Assembly: GCF_051014685.1 (NCBI RefSeq)
Contig: NW_027478421.1
Coordinates: 744,001-808,000, forward strand
Length of the DNA stretch: 64,000 nt
Source: Ptiloglossa arizonensis
Lineage: Eukaryota; Arthropoda; Insecta; Hymenoptera; Colletidae
Direction: 5' to 3'
This document shows positions 24,603 through 38,180 of the stretch, piece by piece. A program made the translations under genes and the position numbers. Each line of letters opens with the position of its first letter. Position 1 is the first letter of the stretch. The notes below the pieces were generated by a model, which saw only the letters and a program-made list of their open reading frames with translations, was not told the DNA's origin and did not search any database.

Positions 24603-26199
24603 AACGTTTGAGAAACTCAAAATTTTCGCAGTTCTGATGCTCGAAACGGATAACTAGAACGGCCTAGCGGAAAAGTACGCATACCGTTGTAATCGGGCGA
24701 GTTTCTACTTTCAGATGCAACAAAAATTTTGCGGATTGGTCAATCCGTTCGCGAGATATGGCAGTTTGGAGGTAACAAACGTTTGAGAGACTCAAAATTT
24801 TCGCAGTTCTGATGCTCGAAACGGATAACTAGAACGGCCTAGGGGAAAAGTACGCATATTGTTGTAATCGGGCGAGTCTCTACTTTCAGATGCAACAGAA
24901 ATTTTGAGGATTGGTCTATCCGTTCGCGAGATATGGCAGTTTGGAGGTAAGAAACGGATGAGAAACTCAAAATTTTCGCAGTTCTGATGCTCGAAACGAA
25001 TAACTGGAACGGCCTAGGGGAAAAGTGCACATACCGTTGTAATCGGGCGAGTTTCTACTTTCAGATGCTACAAAAATTTTGTGGATTGGTCAATCCGTTC
25101 GCGAGATATGGCAGTTTGGAAGTAAGAAACGGTTGAGAAACTCAAAATTTTCGCAGTTCTGATGCTCGAAACGGATAACTAGAACGGCCTAGGGGAAAAG
25201 TACGCATACCGTTGTAATCGGGCGAGTTTCTACTTTCAGATGCAACAGAAATTTTGCGGATTGGTCAATCCGTTCGCGAGATATGGCAGTTTGGAGGTAA
25301 CAAACGTTTGAGAAACTCAAAATTTTCGCAGTTCTGATGCTCGAAACGAATAACTAGAACGGCCTAGGGGAAAAGTACGCATACTGTTGTAATCGGACGA
25401 GTCTCTACTTTCAGATGCAACAGAAATTTTGCGGATTGGTCAATCCGTTCGCGAGATATGGCAGTTTGGATGTAAGAAACGCTTGAGAAACTCAAAATTT
25501 TCGCAGTTCTGATGCTCGAAACGAATAATTGGAACGGCCTCGGGGAAAAGTACACATACCTTTGTAATCGGGCGAGTTTCTACTTTCAGATGCAACAAAA
25601 ATTTTGCGGAATGGTCAATCCGTTCGCGAGATATGGCAGTTTGGAGGTAACAAACGTTTGAGAAACTCAAAATTTTCGCAGTTCTGATGCTCGAAACGGA
25701 TAACTAGAACGGCCTAGGGGAAAAGTACGCATACTGTTGTAATCGGGCGAGTTTCTACTTTCAGATGCTACAAAAATTTTGCGGATTGGTCAATCCGTTC
25801 GCGAGATATGGCAGTTTGGAGGTAAGAAACGCTTGAGAAACTCAAAATTTTCGCAGTTCTGATGCTCGACAAGCATAACTAGAACGGCCTAGGGGAAAAG
25901 TACGCATACTGTTGTAATCGGGCGAGTCTCTACTTTCAGATGCAACAGAAATTTTGAGGATTGGTCTATCCGTTCGCGAGATATGGCAGTTTGGAGGTAA
26001 GAAACGGATTAGAAACTCAAAATTTTCGTAGTTCTGATGCTCGAAACGAATAACTGGAACGGCCTAGGGGAAAAGTACACATACCGTTGTAATCGGGCGA
26101 GTTTCTACTTTCAGATGCAATAGAAATTTTGCGGATTCGTCGATCCGTTCGCGAGATATGGCAGTTTGGAGGTAAGAAACGGTTGAGAAACTCAAAATT
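17402..26199. repeat. 38-monomer-offset block copy (6,650 bp)
   Basis: 17,402-19,549 recurs at 24,052-26,199 with only a handful of isolated differences visible, such as GCCAGATATGG near 18,451, GCGGGTTTC near 24,523, GAGAGACTC near 24,786 and ATATTGTTG near 24,857. The block contains the CCTAGCGG variant (18,017 and 24,667), also present near 10,843. A related block, 24,695-26,475, recurs at 27,670-29,450 (17 monomers). Confidence 0.8.
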
Positions 26200-29100
26200 G
26201 TCGCAGTTCTGATGCTCGAAACGGATAACTGGAACGGCCTAGGGGAAAAGTACACATACCGTTGTAATCGGGCGAGTTTCTACTTTCAGATGCAACAAAA
26301 ATTTTGCGGATTGGTCAATCCGTTCGCGAGATATGGCAGTTTGGAGGTAACAAACGCTTGATAAACTCAAAATTTTCGCAGTTCTGATGCTCGAAACGGA
26401 TAACTAGAACGGCCTAGGGGAAAAGTACGCATACCGTTGTAATCGGGCGAGTTTCTACTTTCAGATGCAACAGAAATTTTGCGGATTCGTCGATCCGTTC
26501 GCGAGATATGGCAGGTTGGAGGTAAGAAACGGTTGAGAAACTCAAAATTTTCGCAGTTCTGATGCTCGAAACGAATAACTAGAACGGCCTAGGGGAAAAG
26601 TACGCATACCGTTGTAATCGGGCGAGTTTCTACTTTCAGATGCAACAGAAGTATTGCGGAATGGTCAATCCGTTCGCGAGATATGGCAGTTTCGAGGTAA
26701 GAAACGCTTGAGAAACTCAAAATTTTCGCAGTTCTGATGCTCGACAAGCATAACTAGAACGGCCTAGGGGAAAAGTACACATACTGTTGTAAGCGGGCGA
26801 GTCTCTACTTTCAGATGCAACAGAAATTTTGAGGATTGATCTATCCGTTCGCGAGATATGGGAGTTTGGAGGTAAGAAACGCTTGAGAAACTCAAAATTA
26901 TCGCAGTTCTGATGCTCGACAAGCATAACTAGAACGGCCTAGGGGAAAAGTACGCATACCGTTGTAATCGGGCGAGTATCTACTTTCAGATGCAACAGAA
27001 ATTTTGCGGATTGATCAATCCGTTCGCGAGATATGGCAGTTTGGATGTAAGAAACGCTTGAGAAACTCAAAATTTTCTCAGTTCTGATGCTCGAAACGAA
27101 TAATTGGAACGGCCTCGGGGAAAAGTACACATACCGTTGTAATCGGGCGAGTTTCTACTTTCAGATGCAACAAAAATGTTGCGGATTGGTCAATCCGTTC
27201 GCGAGATATGGCAGTTTGGAGGTAACAAACGTTTGAGAAACTCAAAATTTTCGCAGTTCTGATGCTCGAAACGGATAACTAGAACGGCCTAGGGGAAAAG
27301 TACGCATACCGTTGTAATCGGGCGAGTTTCTACTTTCAGATGCAACAGAAATTTTGCGGATTGGTCAATCCGTTCGCGAGATATGGCAGTTTGGAGGTAA
27401 GAAACGCTTGAGAAACTCAAAATTTTCGCAGTTCTGATGCTCGACAAGCATAACTAGAACGGCCTAGGGGAAAAGTACGCATACTGTTGTAATCGGGCGA
27501 GTCTCTACTTTCAGATGCATCAGAAATTTTGAGGATTGGTCTATCCGTTCGCGAGATATGACAGTTTGGAGGTAAGAAACGGATTAGAAACACAACATTT
27601 TCGTAGTTCTCATGCTCGACAAGCATAACTAGAACGGCCTAGGGGAAGAGAACTCATACCGTTGTGATCGGGCGAGTTTCTACTTTCAGATGCAACAAAA
27701 ATTTTGCGGATTGGTCAATCCGTTCGCGAGATATGGCAGTTTGGAGGTAACAAACGTTTGAGAAACTCAAAATTTTCGCAGTTCTGATGCTCGAAACGGA
27801 TAACTAGAACGGCCTAGGGGAAAAGTACGCATACTGTTGTAATCGGGCGAGTCTCTACTTTCAGATGCAACAGAAATTTTGAGGATTGGTCTATCCGTTC
27901 GCGAGATATGGCAGTTTGGAGGTAAGAAACGGATGAGAAACTCAAAATTTTCGCAGTTCTGATGCTCGAAACGAATAACTGGAACGGCCTAGGGGAAAAG
28001 TGCACATACCGTTGTAATCGGGCGAGTTTCTACTTTCAGATGCTACAAAAATTTTGTGGATTGGTCAATCCGTTCGCGAGATATGGCAGTTTGGAAGTAA
28101 GAAACGGTTGAGAAACTCAAAATTTTCGCAGTTCTGATGCTCGAAACGGATAACTAGAACGGCCTAGGGGAAAAGTACGCATACCGTTGTAATCGGGCGA
28201 GTTTCTACTTTCAGATGCAACAGAAATTTTGCGGATTGGTCAATCCGTTCGCGAGATATGGCAGTTTGGAGGTAACAAACGTTTGAGAAACTCAAAATTT
28301 TCGCAGTTCTGATGCTCGAAACGAATAACTAGAACGGCCTAGGGGAAAAGTACGCATACTGTTGTAATCGGACGAGTCTCTACTTTCAGATGCAACAGAA
28401 ATTTTGCGGATTGGTCAATCCGTTCGCGAGATATGGCTGTTTGGATGTAAGAAACGCTTGAGAAACTCAAAATTTTCGCAGTTCTGATGCTCGAAACGAA
28501 TAATTGGAACGGCCTCGGGGAAAAGTACACATACCTTTGTAATCGGGCGAGTTTCTACTTTCAGATGCAACAAAAATTTTGCGGAATGGTCAATCCGTTC
28601 GCGAGATATGGCAGTTTGGAGGTAACAAACGTTTGAGAAACTCAAAATTTTCGCAGTTCTGATGCTCGAAACGGATAACTAGAACGGCCTAGGGGAAAAG
28701 TACGCATACTGTTGTAATCGGGCGAGTTTCTACTTTCAGATGCTACAAAAATTTTGCGGATTGGTCAATCCGTTCGCGAGATATGGCAGTTTGGAGGTAA
28801 GAAACGCTTGAGAAACTCAAAATTTTCGCAGTTCTGATGCTCGACAAGCATAACTAGAACGGCCTAGGGGAAAAGTACGCATACTGTTGTAATCGGGCGA
28901 GTCTCTACTTTCAGATGCAACAGAAATTTTGAGGATTGGTCTATCCGTTCGCGAGATATGGCAGTTTGGAGGTAAGAAACGGATTAGAAACTCAAAATTT
29001 TCGTAGTTCTGATGCTCGAAACGAATAACTGGAACGGCCTAGGGGAAAAGTACACATACCGTTGTAATCGGGCGAGTTTCTACTTTCAGATGCAATAGAA

Positions 29101-31624
29101 ATTTTGCGGATTCGTCGATCCGTTCGCGAGATATGGCAGTTTGGAGGTAAGAAACGGTTGAGAAACTCAAAATTGTCGCAGTTCTGATGCTCGAAACGGA
29201 TAACTGGAACGGCCTAGGGGAAAAGTACACATACCGTTGTAATCGGGCGAGTTTCTACTTTCAGATGCAACAAAAATTTTGCGGATTGGTCAATCCGTTC
29301 GCGAGATATGGCAGTTTGGAGGTAACAAACGCTTGATAAACTCAAAATTTTCGCAGTTCTGATGCTCGAAACGGATAACTAGAACGGCCTAGGGGAAAAG
29401 TACGCATACCGTTGTAATCGGGCGAGTTTCTACTTTCAGATGCAACAGAAGTATTGCGGAATGGTCAATCCGTTCGCGAGATATGGCAGTTTCGAGGTAA
29501 GAAACGCTTGAGAAACTCAAAATTTTCGCAGTTCTGATGCTCGACAAGCATAACTAGAACGGCCTAGGGGAAAAGTACGCATACTGTTGTAATCGGACGA
29601 GTCTCTACTTTCAGATGCAACAGAAATTTTGCGGATTGGTCAATCCGTTCGCGAGATATGGCAGTTTGGATGTAAGAAACGCTTGAGAAACTCAAAATTT
29701 TCGCAGTTCTGATGCTCGAAACGAATAATTGGAACGGCCTCGGGGAAAAGTACACATACCTTTGTAATCGGGCGAGTTTCTACTTTCAGATGCAACAAAA
29801 ATTTTGCGGAATGGTCAATCCGTTCGCGAGATATGGCAGTTTGGAGGTAACAAACGTTTGAGAAACTCAAAATTTTCGCAGTTCTGATGCTCGAAACGGA
29901 TAACTAGAACGGCCTAGGGGAAAAGTACGCATACTGTTGTAATCGGGCGAGTTTCTACTTTCAGATGCTACAAAAATTTTGCGGATTGGTCAATCCGTTC
30001 GCGAGATATGGCAGTTTGGAGGTAAGAAACGCTTGAGAAACTCAAAATTTTCGCAGTTCTGATGCTCGACAAGCATAACTAGAACGGCCTAGGGGAAAAG
30101 TACGCATACTGTTGTAATCGGGCGAGTCTCTACTTTCAGATGCAACAGAAATTTTGAGGATTGGTCTATCCGTTCGCGAGATATGGCAGTTTGGAGGTAA
30201 GAAACGGATTAGAAACTCAAAATTTTCGTAGTTCTGATGCTCGAAACGAATAACTGGAACGGCCTAGGGGAAAAGTACACATACCGTTGTAATCGGGCGA
30301 GTTTCTACTTTCAGATGCAATAGAAATTTTGCGGATTCGTCGATCCGTTCGCGAGATATGGCAGTTTGGAGGTAAGAAACGGTTGAGAAACTCAAAATTG
30401 TCGCAGTTCTGATGCTCGAAACGGATAACTGGAACGGCCTAGGGGAAAAGTACACATACCGTTGTAATCGGGCGAGTTTCTACTTTCAGATGCAACAAAA
30501 ATTTTGCGGATTGGTCAATCCGTTCGCGAGATATGGCAGTTTGGAGGTAACAAACGCTTGATAAACTCAAAATTTTCGCAGTTCTGATGCTCGAAACGGA
30601 TAACTAGAACGGCCTAGGGGAAAAGTACGCATACCGTTGTAATCGGGCGAGTTTCTACTTTCAGATGCAACAGAAATTTTGCGGATTCGTCGATCCGTTC
30701 GCGAGATATGGCAGGTTGGAGGTAAGAAACGGTTGAGAAACTCAAAATTTTCGCAGTTCTGATGCTCGAAACGAATAACTAGAACGGCCTAGGGGAAAAG
30801 TACGCATACCGTTGTAATCGGGCGAGTTTCTACTTTCAGATGCAACAGAAGTATTGCGGAATGGTCAATCCGTTCGCGAGATATGGCAGTTTCGAGGTAA
30901 GAAACGCTTGAGAAACTCAAAATTTTCGCAGTTCTGATGCTCGACAAGCATAACTAGAACGGCCTAGGGGAAAAGTACGCACACTGTTGTAAGCGGGCGA
31001 GTCTCTACTTTCAGATGCAACAGAAATTTTGAGGATTGGTCTATCCGTTCGCGAGATATGGGAGTTTGGAGGTAAGAAACGCTTGAGAAACTCAAAATTA
31101 TCGCAGTTCTGATGCTCGACAAGCATAACTAGAACGGCCTAGGGGAAAAGTACGCATACCGTTGTAATCGGGCGAGTATCTACTTTCAGATGCAACAGAA
31201 ATTTTGCGGATTGATCAATCCGTTCGCGAGATATGGCAGTTTGGATGTAAGAAACGCTTGAGAAACTCAAAATTTTCTCAGTTCTGATGCTCGAAACGAA
31301 TAATTGGAACGGCCTCGGGGAAAAGTACACATACCGTTGTAATCGGGCGAGTTTCTACTTTCAGATGCAACAAAAATGTTGCGGATTGGTCAATCCGTTC
31401 GCGAGATATGGCAGTTTGGAGGTAACAAACGTTTGAGAAACTCAAAATTTTCGCAGTTCTGATGCTCGAAACGGATAACTAGAACGGCCTAGGGGAAAAG
31501 TACGCATACCGTTGTAATCGGGCGAGTTTCTACTTTCAGATGCAACAGAAATTTTGCGGATTGGTCAATCCGTTCGCGAGATATGGCAGTTTGGAGGTAA
31601 GAAACGCTTGAGAAACTCAAAATT
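25353..31624. repeat. 24-monomer-offset block copy with a nested 7-monomer repeat
   Basis: 25,353-27,424 recurs at 29,553-31,624 (4,200 bp). Within this interval the CGGACGAGTC to GATAAACTC stretch also repeats at 1,225 bp (about 28,339 against 29,564, and 29,039 against 30,264). The GCAATAG monomers are therefore spaced 3,325, 2,975 and 1,225 bp along the array instead of at one fixed period. Confidence 0.78.
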
Positions 31625-32200
31625 ATCGCAGTTCTGATGCTCGACAAGCATAACTAGAACGGCCTAGGGGAAAAGTACGCATACCGTTGTAATCGGGCGA
31701 GTATCTACTTTCAGATGCAACAGAAATTTTGCGGATTGATCAATCCGTTCGCGAGATATGGCAGTTTGGATGTAAGAAACGCTTGAGAAACTCAAAATTT
31801 TCTCAGTTCTGATGCTCGAAACGAATAATTGGAACGGCCTCGGGGAAAAGTACACATACCGTTGTAATCGGGCGAGTTTCTACTTTCAGATGCAACAAAA
31901 ATGTTGCGGATTGGTCAATCCGTTCGCGAGATATGGCAGTTTGGAGGTAACAAACGTTTGAGAAACTCAAAATTTTCGCAGTTCTGATGCTCGAAACGGA
32001 TAACTAGAACGGCCTAGGGGAAAAGTACGCATACCGTTGTAATCGGGCGAGTTTCTACTTTCAGATGCAACAGAAATTTTGCGGATTGGTCAATCCGTTC
32101 GCGAGATATGGCAGTTTGGAGGTAAGAAACGCTTGAGAAACTCAAAATTTTCGCAGTTCTGATGCTCGACAAGCATAACTAGAACGGCCTAGGGGAAAAG
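31149..32200. repeat. 3-monomer tandem duplication (525 bp)
   Basis: The run GTATCTAC/TTTTCTCAG monomer, AATGTTGCGG monomer, then a GCGGATTGGTCAATCC monomer at 31,149 is repeated from 31,674. The tail of the third unit changes from ATTATCGCAG to ATTTTCGCAG. It looks like a recent local slip, since this run is single in the other family members. Confidence 0.8.
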
Positions 32201-35200
32201 TACGCATACTGTTGTAATCGGGCGAGTCTCTACTTTCAGATGCATCAGAAATTTTGAGGATTGGTCTATCCGTTCGCGAGATATGACAGTTTGGAGGTAA
32301 GAAACGGATTAGAAACTCAAAATTTTCGCAGTTCTGATGCTCGAAACGAATAACTGGAACGGCCTAGGGGAAAAGTACACATACCGTTGTAATCGGGCGA
32401 GTTTCTACTTTCAGATGCAACAAAAATTTTGCGGATTGGTCAATCCGTTCGCGAGATATGGCAGTTTGGAGGTAAGAAACGGTTGAGAAACTCAAAATTT
32501 TCGCAGTTCTGATGCTCGAAACGGATAACTAGAACGGCCTAGGGGAAAAGTACGCATACCGTTGTAATCGGGCGAGTTTCTACTTTCAGATGCATCAGAA
32601 ATTTTGCGAATTCGTCGATCCGTTCGCGAGATAAGGCAGTTTGGAGGTAAGAAACGGTTGAGAAATTCAAAATTTTCGCAGTTCTGATGCTCGAAACGAA
32701 TAACTAGAACGGCCTGGGGGAAAATTACGCACACCGTTGTAATCGGGCGAGTTTCTACTTTCAGATGCAAAAGAAATTTTGCGGATTGGTCAATCCGTTC
32801 GCGAGATATGGCAGTTTGGAGGTAAGAAACGGTTGAGAAACGCAAAATTTTCACAGTCCTGATGCTCGAAACGAATAACTGGAACGGCCTAGGGGAAAAG
32901 TACACATACCGTTGTAATCGGGCGAGTTTCTACTTTCAGATGCAACAAAAATTTTGCGGATTGGTCAATCCGTTCGCGACATATGGCAGTTTGGAGGTAA
33001 CAAACGTTTGATAAACTCAAAATTTTCGCAGTTCTGATGCTCGAAACGGATAACTAGAACGGCCTAGGGGAAAAGTACGCATACCGTTGTAATCGGGCGA
33101 GTTTCTACTTTCAGATGCAACAGAAATTTTGCGGATTGGTCAATCCGTTCGCGAGATATGGCAGTTTGGATGTAAGAAACGGTTGAGAAACTCAAAATTT
33201 TCGCAGTTCTGATGCTCGAAACGAATAACTAGAACGGCCTAGGGGAAAAGTACGCATACCGTTGTAATCGGGCGAGTTTCTACTTTCAGATGCAACAGAA
33301 GTATTGCGGAATGGTCAATCCTTTCGCGAGATATGGCAGCTTGGATGTAAGAAACGCTTGAGCAACTCAAAATTTTCGCAGTTCTGATGCTCGAAATGAA
33401 TAACCAGAAAGGCCTAGGGGAAAAGTACGCATACCGTTGTAATCGGGCGAGTTTCTACTTTCAGATGCAACAGAAATTTTGCGGATTGTTCAATCCGTTC
33501 GCGAGATATGGCCGTTTGGATGTAAGAAACGCTTTTGAAACTCAAAATTTTCGTAGCTCTCATGCTCGACAAGCATAACTAGAACGGCCTAGGGGAAAAG
33601 TACGCACACTGTCGTAATCGGGCGAGTCTCTACTTTCAGATGCAACAGAAATTTTGAGGATTGGTCTATCCGTTCGCGAGATATGGCAGTTGGGAAGTAA
33701 GAAACGGATGAGAAACTCAAAATTTTCGCAGTTCTGATGCTCGAAACGAATAATTGGAACGGCCTAGGGGAAAAGTACACATACCGTTGTAATCGGGCGA
33801 GTTTCTACTTTCAGATGCAACAAAAATTTTGCGGATTGGTCAATCCGTTCGCGAGATATGGCAGTTTGGAGGTAACAACCGTTTGAGAAACTCAAAATTT
33901 TCACAGTCATGATGCTCGAAACGAATAACTAGAACGGCCTAGGGGAATAGTACACATACCGTTGTAATCGGGCGAGTTTCTACTTTCAGATGCAACAAAA
34001 ATTTTGCGGATTGGTCAATCCGTTCGCGACATATGGCAGTTTGGAGGTAACAAACGTTTGATAAACTCAAAATTTTCGCAGTTCTGATGCTCGACAAGCA
34101 TAACTAGAACGGCCTAGGGGAAAAGTACGCATACTGTTGTAATCGGGCGAGTCTCTACTTTCAGATGCAACAGAAATTTTGAGGATTGGTCTATCCGTTC
34201 GCGAGATATGGCAGTTTGGAGGTAAGAAACGGATTAGAAACTCAAAATTTTCGCAGTTCTGATGCTCGAAACGAATAACTGGAACGGCCTAGGGGAATAG
34301 TACACATACCGTTGTAATCGGGCGAGTTTCTACTTTCAGATGCAACAGAAATTTTGCGGATTGGTCAATCCGTTCGCGAGATATGGCAGTTTGGAGGTAA
34401 GAAACGCTTGAGAAACTCAAAATTTTCGCAGTTCTGATGCTCGACAAGCATAACTAGAACGGCCTAGGGGAAAAGTACGCATACTGTTGTAATCGGGCGA
34501 GTCTCTACTTTCAGATGCAACAGAAATTTTGAGGATTGGTCTATCCGTTCGCGAGATATGGGTGTTTGGAGGTAAGAAACGCTTGAGAAACTCAAAATTA
34601 TCGCAGTTCTGATGCTCGACAACAATAACTAGAACGGCCTAGGGGAAAAGTACGCATACCGTTGTAATCGGGCGAGTATCTACTTTCAGATGCAACAGAA
34701 ATTTTGCGGATTGATCAATCCGTTCGCGAGATATAGCAGTTTGGAGGTAAGAAACGGATTAGAAACTCAAAATTTTCGCAGTTCTGATGCTCGAAACGGA
34801 TAACTAGAACGGCCTAGGGGAAAAGTACGCATACCGTTGTAATCGGGCGAGTTTCTACTTTCAGATGCAACAGAAATTTTGCGGATTGGTCAATCCGTTC
34901 GCGAGATATGGCAGTTTGGAGGTAAGAAACGCTTGAGAAACTCAAAATTTTCGCAGTTCTGATGCTCGACAAGCATAACTAGAACGGCCTAGGGGAAAAG
35001 TACGCATACTGTTGTAATCGGGCGAGTCTCTACTTTCAGATGCATCAGAAATTTTGAGGATTGGTCTATCCGTTCGCGAGATATGACAGTTTGGAGGTAA
35101 GAAACGGATTAGAAACTCAAAATTTTCGCAGTTCTGATGCTCGAAACGAATAACTGGAACGGCCTAGGGGAAAACTACACATACCGTTGTAATCGGGCGA

Positions 35201-36249
35201 GTTTCTACTTTCAGATGCAACAAAAATTTTGCGGATTGGTCAATCCGTTCGCGAGATATGGCAGTTTGGAGGTAAGAAACGGTTGAGAAACTCAAAATTT
35301 TCGTAGTTCTGATGCTCGAAACGGATAACTAGAACGGCCTAGGGGAAAAGTACGCATACCGTTGTAATCGGGCGAGTTTCTACTTTCAGATGCAACAGAA
35401 ATTTTGCGAATTCGTCGATCCGTTCGCGAGATAAGGCAGTTTGGAGGTAAGAAACGGTTGAGAAATTCAAAATTTTCGCAGTTCTGATGCTCGAAACGAA
35501 TAACTAGAACGGCCTGGGGGGAAATTACGCACACCGTTGTAATCGGGCGAGTTTCTACTTTCAGATGCAAAAGAAATTTTGCGGATTGGTCAATCCGTTC
35601 GCGAGATATGGCAGTTTGGAGGTAAGAAACGGTTGAGAAACGCAAAATTTTCACAGTCCTGATGCTCGAAACGAATAACTGGAACGGCCTAGGGGAAAAG
35701 TACACATACCGTTGTAATCGGGCGAGTTTCTACTTTCAGATGCAACAAAAATTTTGCGGATTGGTCAATCCGTTCGCGACATATGGCAGTTTGGAGGTAA
35801 CAAACGTTTGATAAACTCAAAATTTTCGCAGTTCTGATGCTCGAAACGGATAACTAGAACGGCCTAGGGGAAAAGTACGCATACCGTTGTAATCGGGCGA
35901 GTTTCTACTTTCAGATGCAACAGAAATTTTGCGGATTGGTCAATCCGTTCGCGAGATATGGCAGTTTGGATGTAAGAAACGGTTGAGAAACTCAAAATTT
36001 TCGCAGTTCTGATGCTCGAAACGAATAACTAGAACGGCCTAGGGGAAAAGTACGCATACCGTTGTAATCGGGCGAGTTTCTACTTTCAGATGCAACAGAA
36101 GTATTGCGGAATGGTCAATCCTTTCGCGAGATATGGCAGCTTGGAGGTAAGAAACGCTTGAGCAACTCAAAATTTTCGCAGTTCTGATGCTCGAAATGAA
36201 TAACCAGAAAGGCCTAGGGGAAAAGTACGCATACCGTTGTAATCGGGCG

Positions 36250-36900
36250 AGTTTCTACTTTCAGATGCAACAGAAATTTTGCGGATTGTTCAATCCGTTC
36301 GCGAGATATGGCCGTTTGGATGTAAGAAACGCTTTTGAAACTCAAAATTTTCGTAGCTCTCATGCTCGACAAGCATAACTAGAACGGCCTAGGGGAAAAG
36401 TACGCACACTGTCGTAATCGGGCGAGTCTCTACTTTCAGATGCAACAGAAATTTTGAGGATTGGTCTATCCGTTCGCGAGATATGGCAGTTGGGAAGTAA
36501 GAAACGGATGAGAAACTCAAAATTTTCGCAGTTCTGATGCTCGAAACGAATAATTGGAACGGCCTAGGGGAAAAGTACACATACCGTTGTAATCGGGCGA
36601 GTTTCTACTTTCAGATGCAACAGAAATTTTGCGGATTGTTCAATCCGTTCGCGAGATATGGCCGTTTGGATGTAAGAAACGCTTTTGAAACTCAAAATTT
36701 TCGTAGCTCTCATGCTCGACAAGCATAACTAGAACGGCCTAGGGGAAAAGTACGCACACTGTCGTAATCGGGCGAGTCTCTACTTTCAGATGCAACAGAA
36801 ATTTTGAGGATTGGTCTATCCGTTCGCGAGATATGGGTGTTTGGAGGTAAGAAACGCTTGAGAAACTCAAAATTATCGCAGTTCTGATGCTCGACAAGCA
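36250..36900. repeat. 2-monomer tandem duplication (350 bp)
   Basis: The monomer with GTTCAATCC, GGCCGTTTGG, GCTTTTGAAACTC and GTAGCTCTCATGC appears at about 36,260-36,380 and again at about 36,610-36,730, each followed by GCACACTGTCG. The first is in its usual HOR context. The second joins a monomer with GGGTGTTTGG, also found near 34,560 (13 monomers away). Confidence 0.8.
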
Positions 36901-36999
36901 TAACTAGAACGGCCTAGGGGAAAAGTACGCATACCGTTGTAATCGGGCGAGTATCTACTTTCAGATGCAACAGAAATTTTGCGGATTGATCAATCCGTT

Positions 37000-38180
37000 C
37001 GCGAGATATAGCAGTTTGGAGGTAAGAAACGGATTAGAAACTCAAAATTTTCGCAGTTCTGATGCTCGAAACGGATAACTAGAACGGCCTAGGGGAAAAG
37101 TACGCATACCGTTGTAATCGGGCGAGTTTCTACTTTCAGATGCAACAGAAATTTTGCGAATTCGTCGATCCGTTCGCGAGATATGGCAGTTTGGAGGTAA
37201 GAAACGGTTGAGAAACTCAAAATTTTCGCAGTTCTGATGCTCGAAACGAATAACTAGAACGGCCTAGGGGAAAATTACGCATACCGTTGTAATCGGGCGA
37301 GTTTCTACTTTCAGATGCAACAGAAATTTTGCGGATTGGTCAATCCGTTCGCGAGATATGGCAGTTTGGAGGTAAGAAACGGTTGAGAAACTCAAAATTT
37401 TCACAGTCCTGATGCTCGACAAGCATAACTAGAACGGCCTAGGGGAAAAGTACACATACCGTTGTAATCGGGCGAGTTTCTACTTTCAGATGCAACAGAA
37501 ATTTTGCGGATTGATCAATCCGTTCGCGAGGTATGGCAGTTTGGAGGTAAGAAACGGATGAGAAACACAACATTTTCGTAGTTCTCATGCTCGACAAGCA
37601 TAACTAGAACGGCCTAGGGGAAGAGAACTCATACCGTTGTGATCGGGCGAGTTTCTACTTTCAGATGCAACAAAAATTTTGCGGATTGGTCAATCCGTTC
37701 GCGAGATATGGCAGTTTGGAGGTAACAAACGTTTGAGAAACTCAAAATTTTCGCAGTTCTGATGCTCGAAACGGATAACTAGAACGGCCTAGGGGAAAAG
37801 TACGCATACTGTTGTAATCGGGCGAGTCTCTACTTTCAGATGCAACAGAAATTTTGCGGATTGGTCAATCCGTTCGCGAGATATGGCAGTTTGGATGTAA
37901 GAAACGCTTGAGAAACTCAAAATTTTCGCAGTTCTGATGCTCGAAACGAATAATTGGAACGGCCTCGGGGAAAAGTACACATACCGTTGTAATCGGGCGA
38001 GTTTCTACTTTCAGATGCAACAAAAATTTTGCGGATTGGTCAATCCGTTCGCGAGATATGGCAGTTTGGAGGTAACAAACGTTTGAGAAACTCAAAATTT
38101 TCGCAGTTCTGATGCTCGAAACGGATAACTAGGACGGCCTAGGGGAAAAGTACGCATACTGTTGTAATCGGGCGAGTCTC
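37000..38180. repeat. Mixed monomers between duplicated blocks
   Basis: This stretch contains an EcoRI-type monomer (GAATTC at 37,158), the rare CACAACATTTTCG monomer with its GGGGAAGAGAACTC junction (about 37,560-37,640), and monomers resembling the 18.7 and 25.4 kb family. No gene or unique sequence is present. Confidence 0.7.

Larger units (their letters stand above)
20386..36621. repeat. Three-copy block of up to 2.2 kb at 64- and 16-monomer offsets
   Basis: 20,386-22,549 recurs at 31,586-33,749 (11,200 bp away). The part from 31,963 recurs at 34,763-36,621 (2,800 bp away). All share the rare run GCATCAGAAA with ATGACAGTTTGG, the EcoRI monomer with AGATAAGG, GGCCTGGGGG, GCAAAAGAAA, and GCTTTTGAAACTC. 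Differences are isolated, for example ACACCCTTG near 21,534 against ACACCGTTG, and GGATGTAAG near 33,342 against GGAGGTAAG. Confidence 0.85.
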
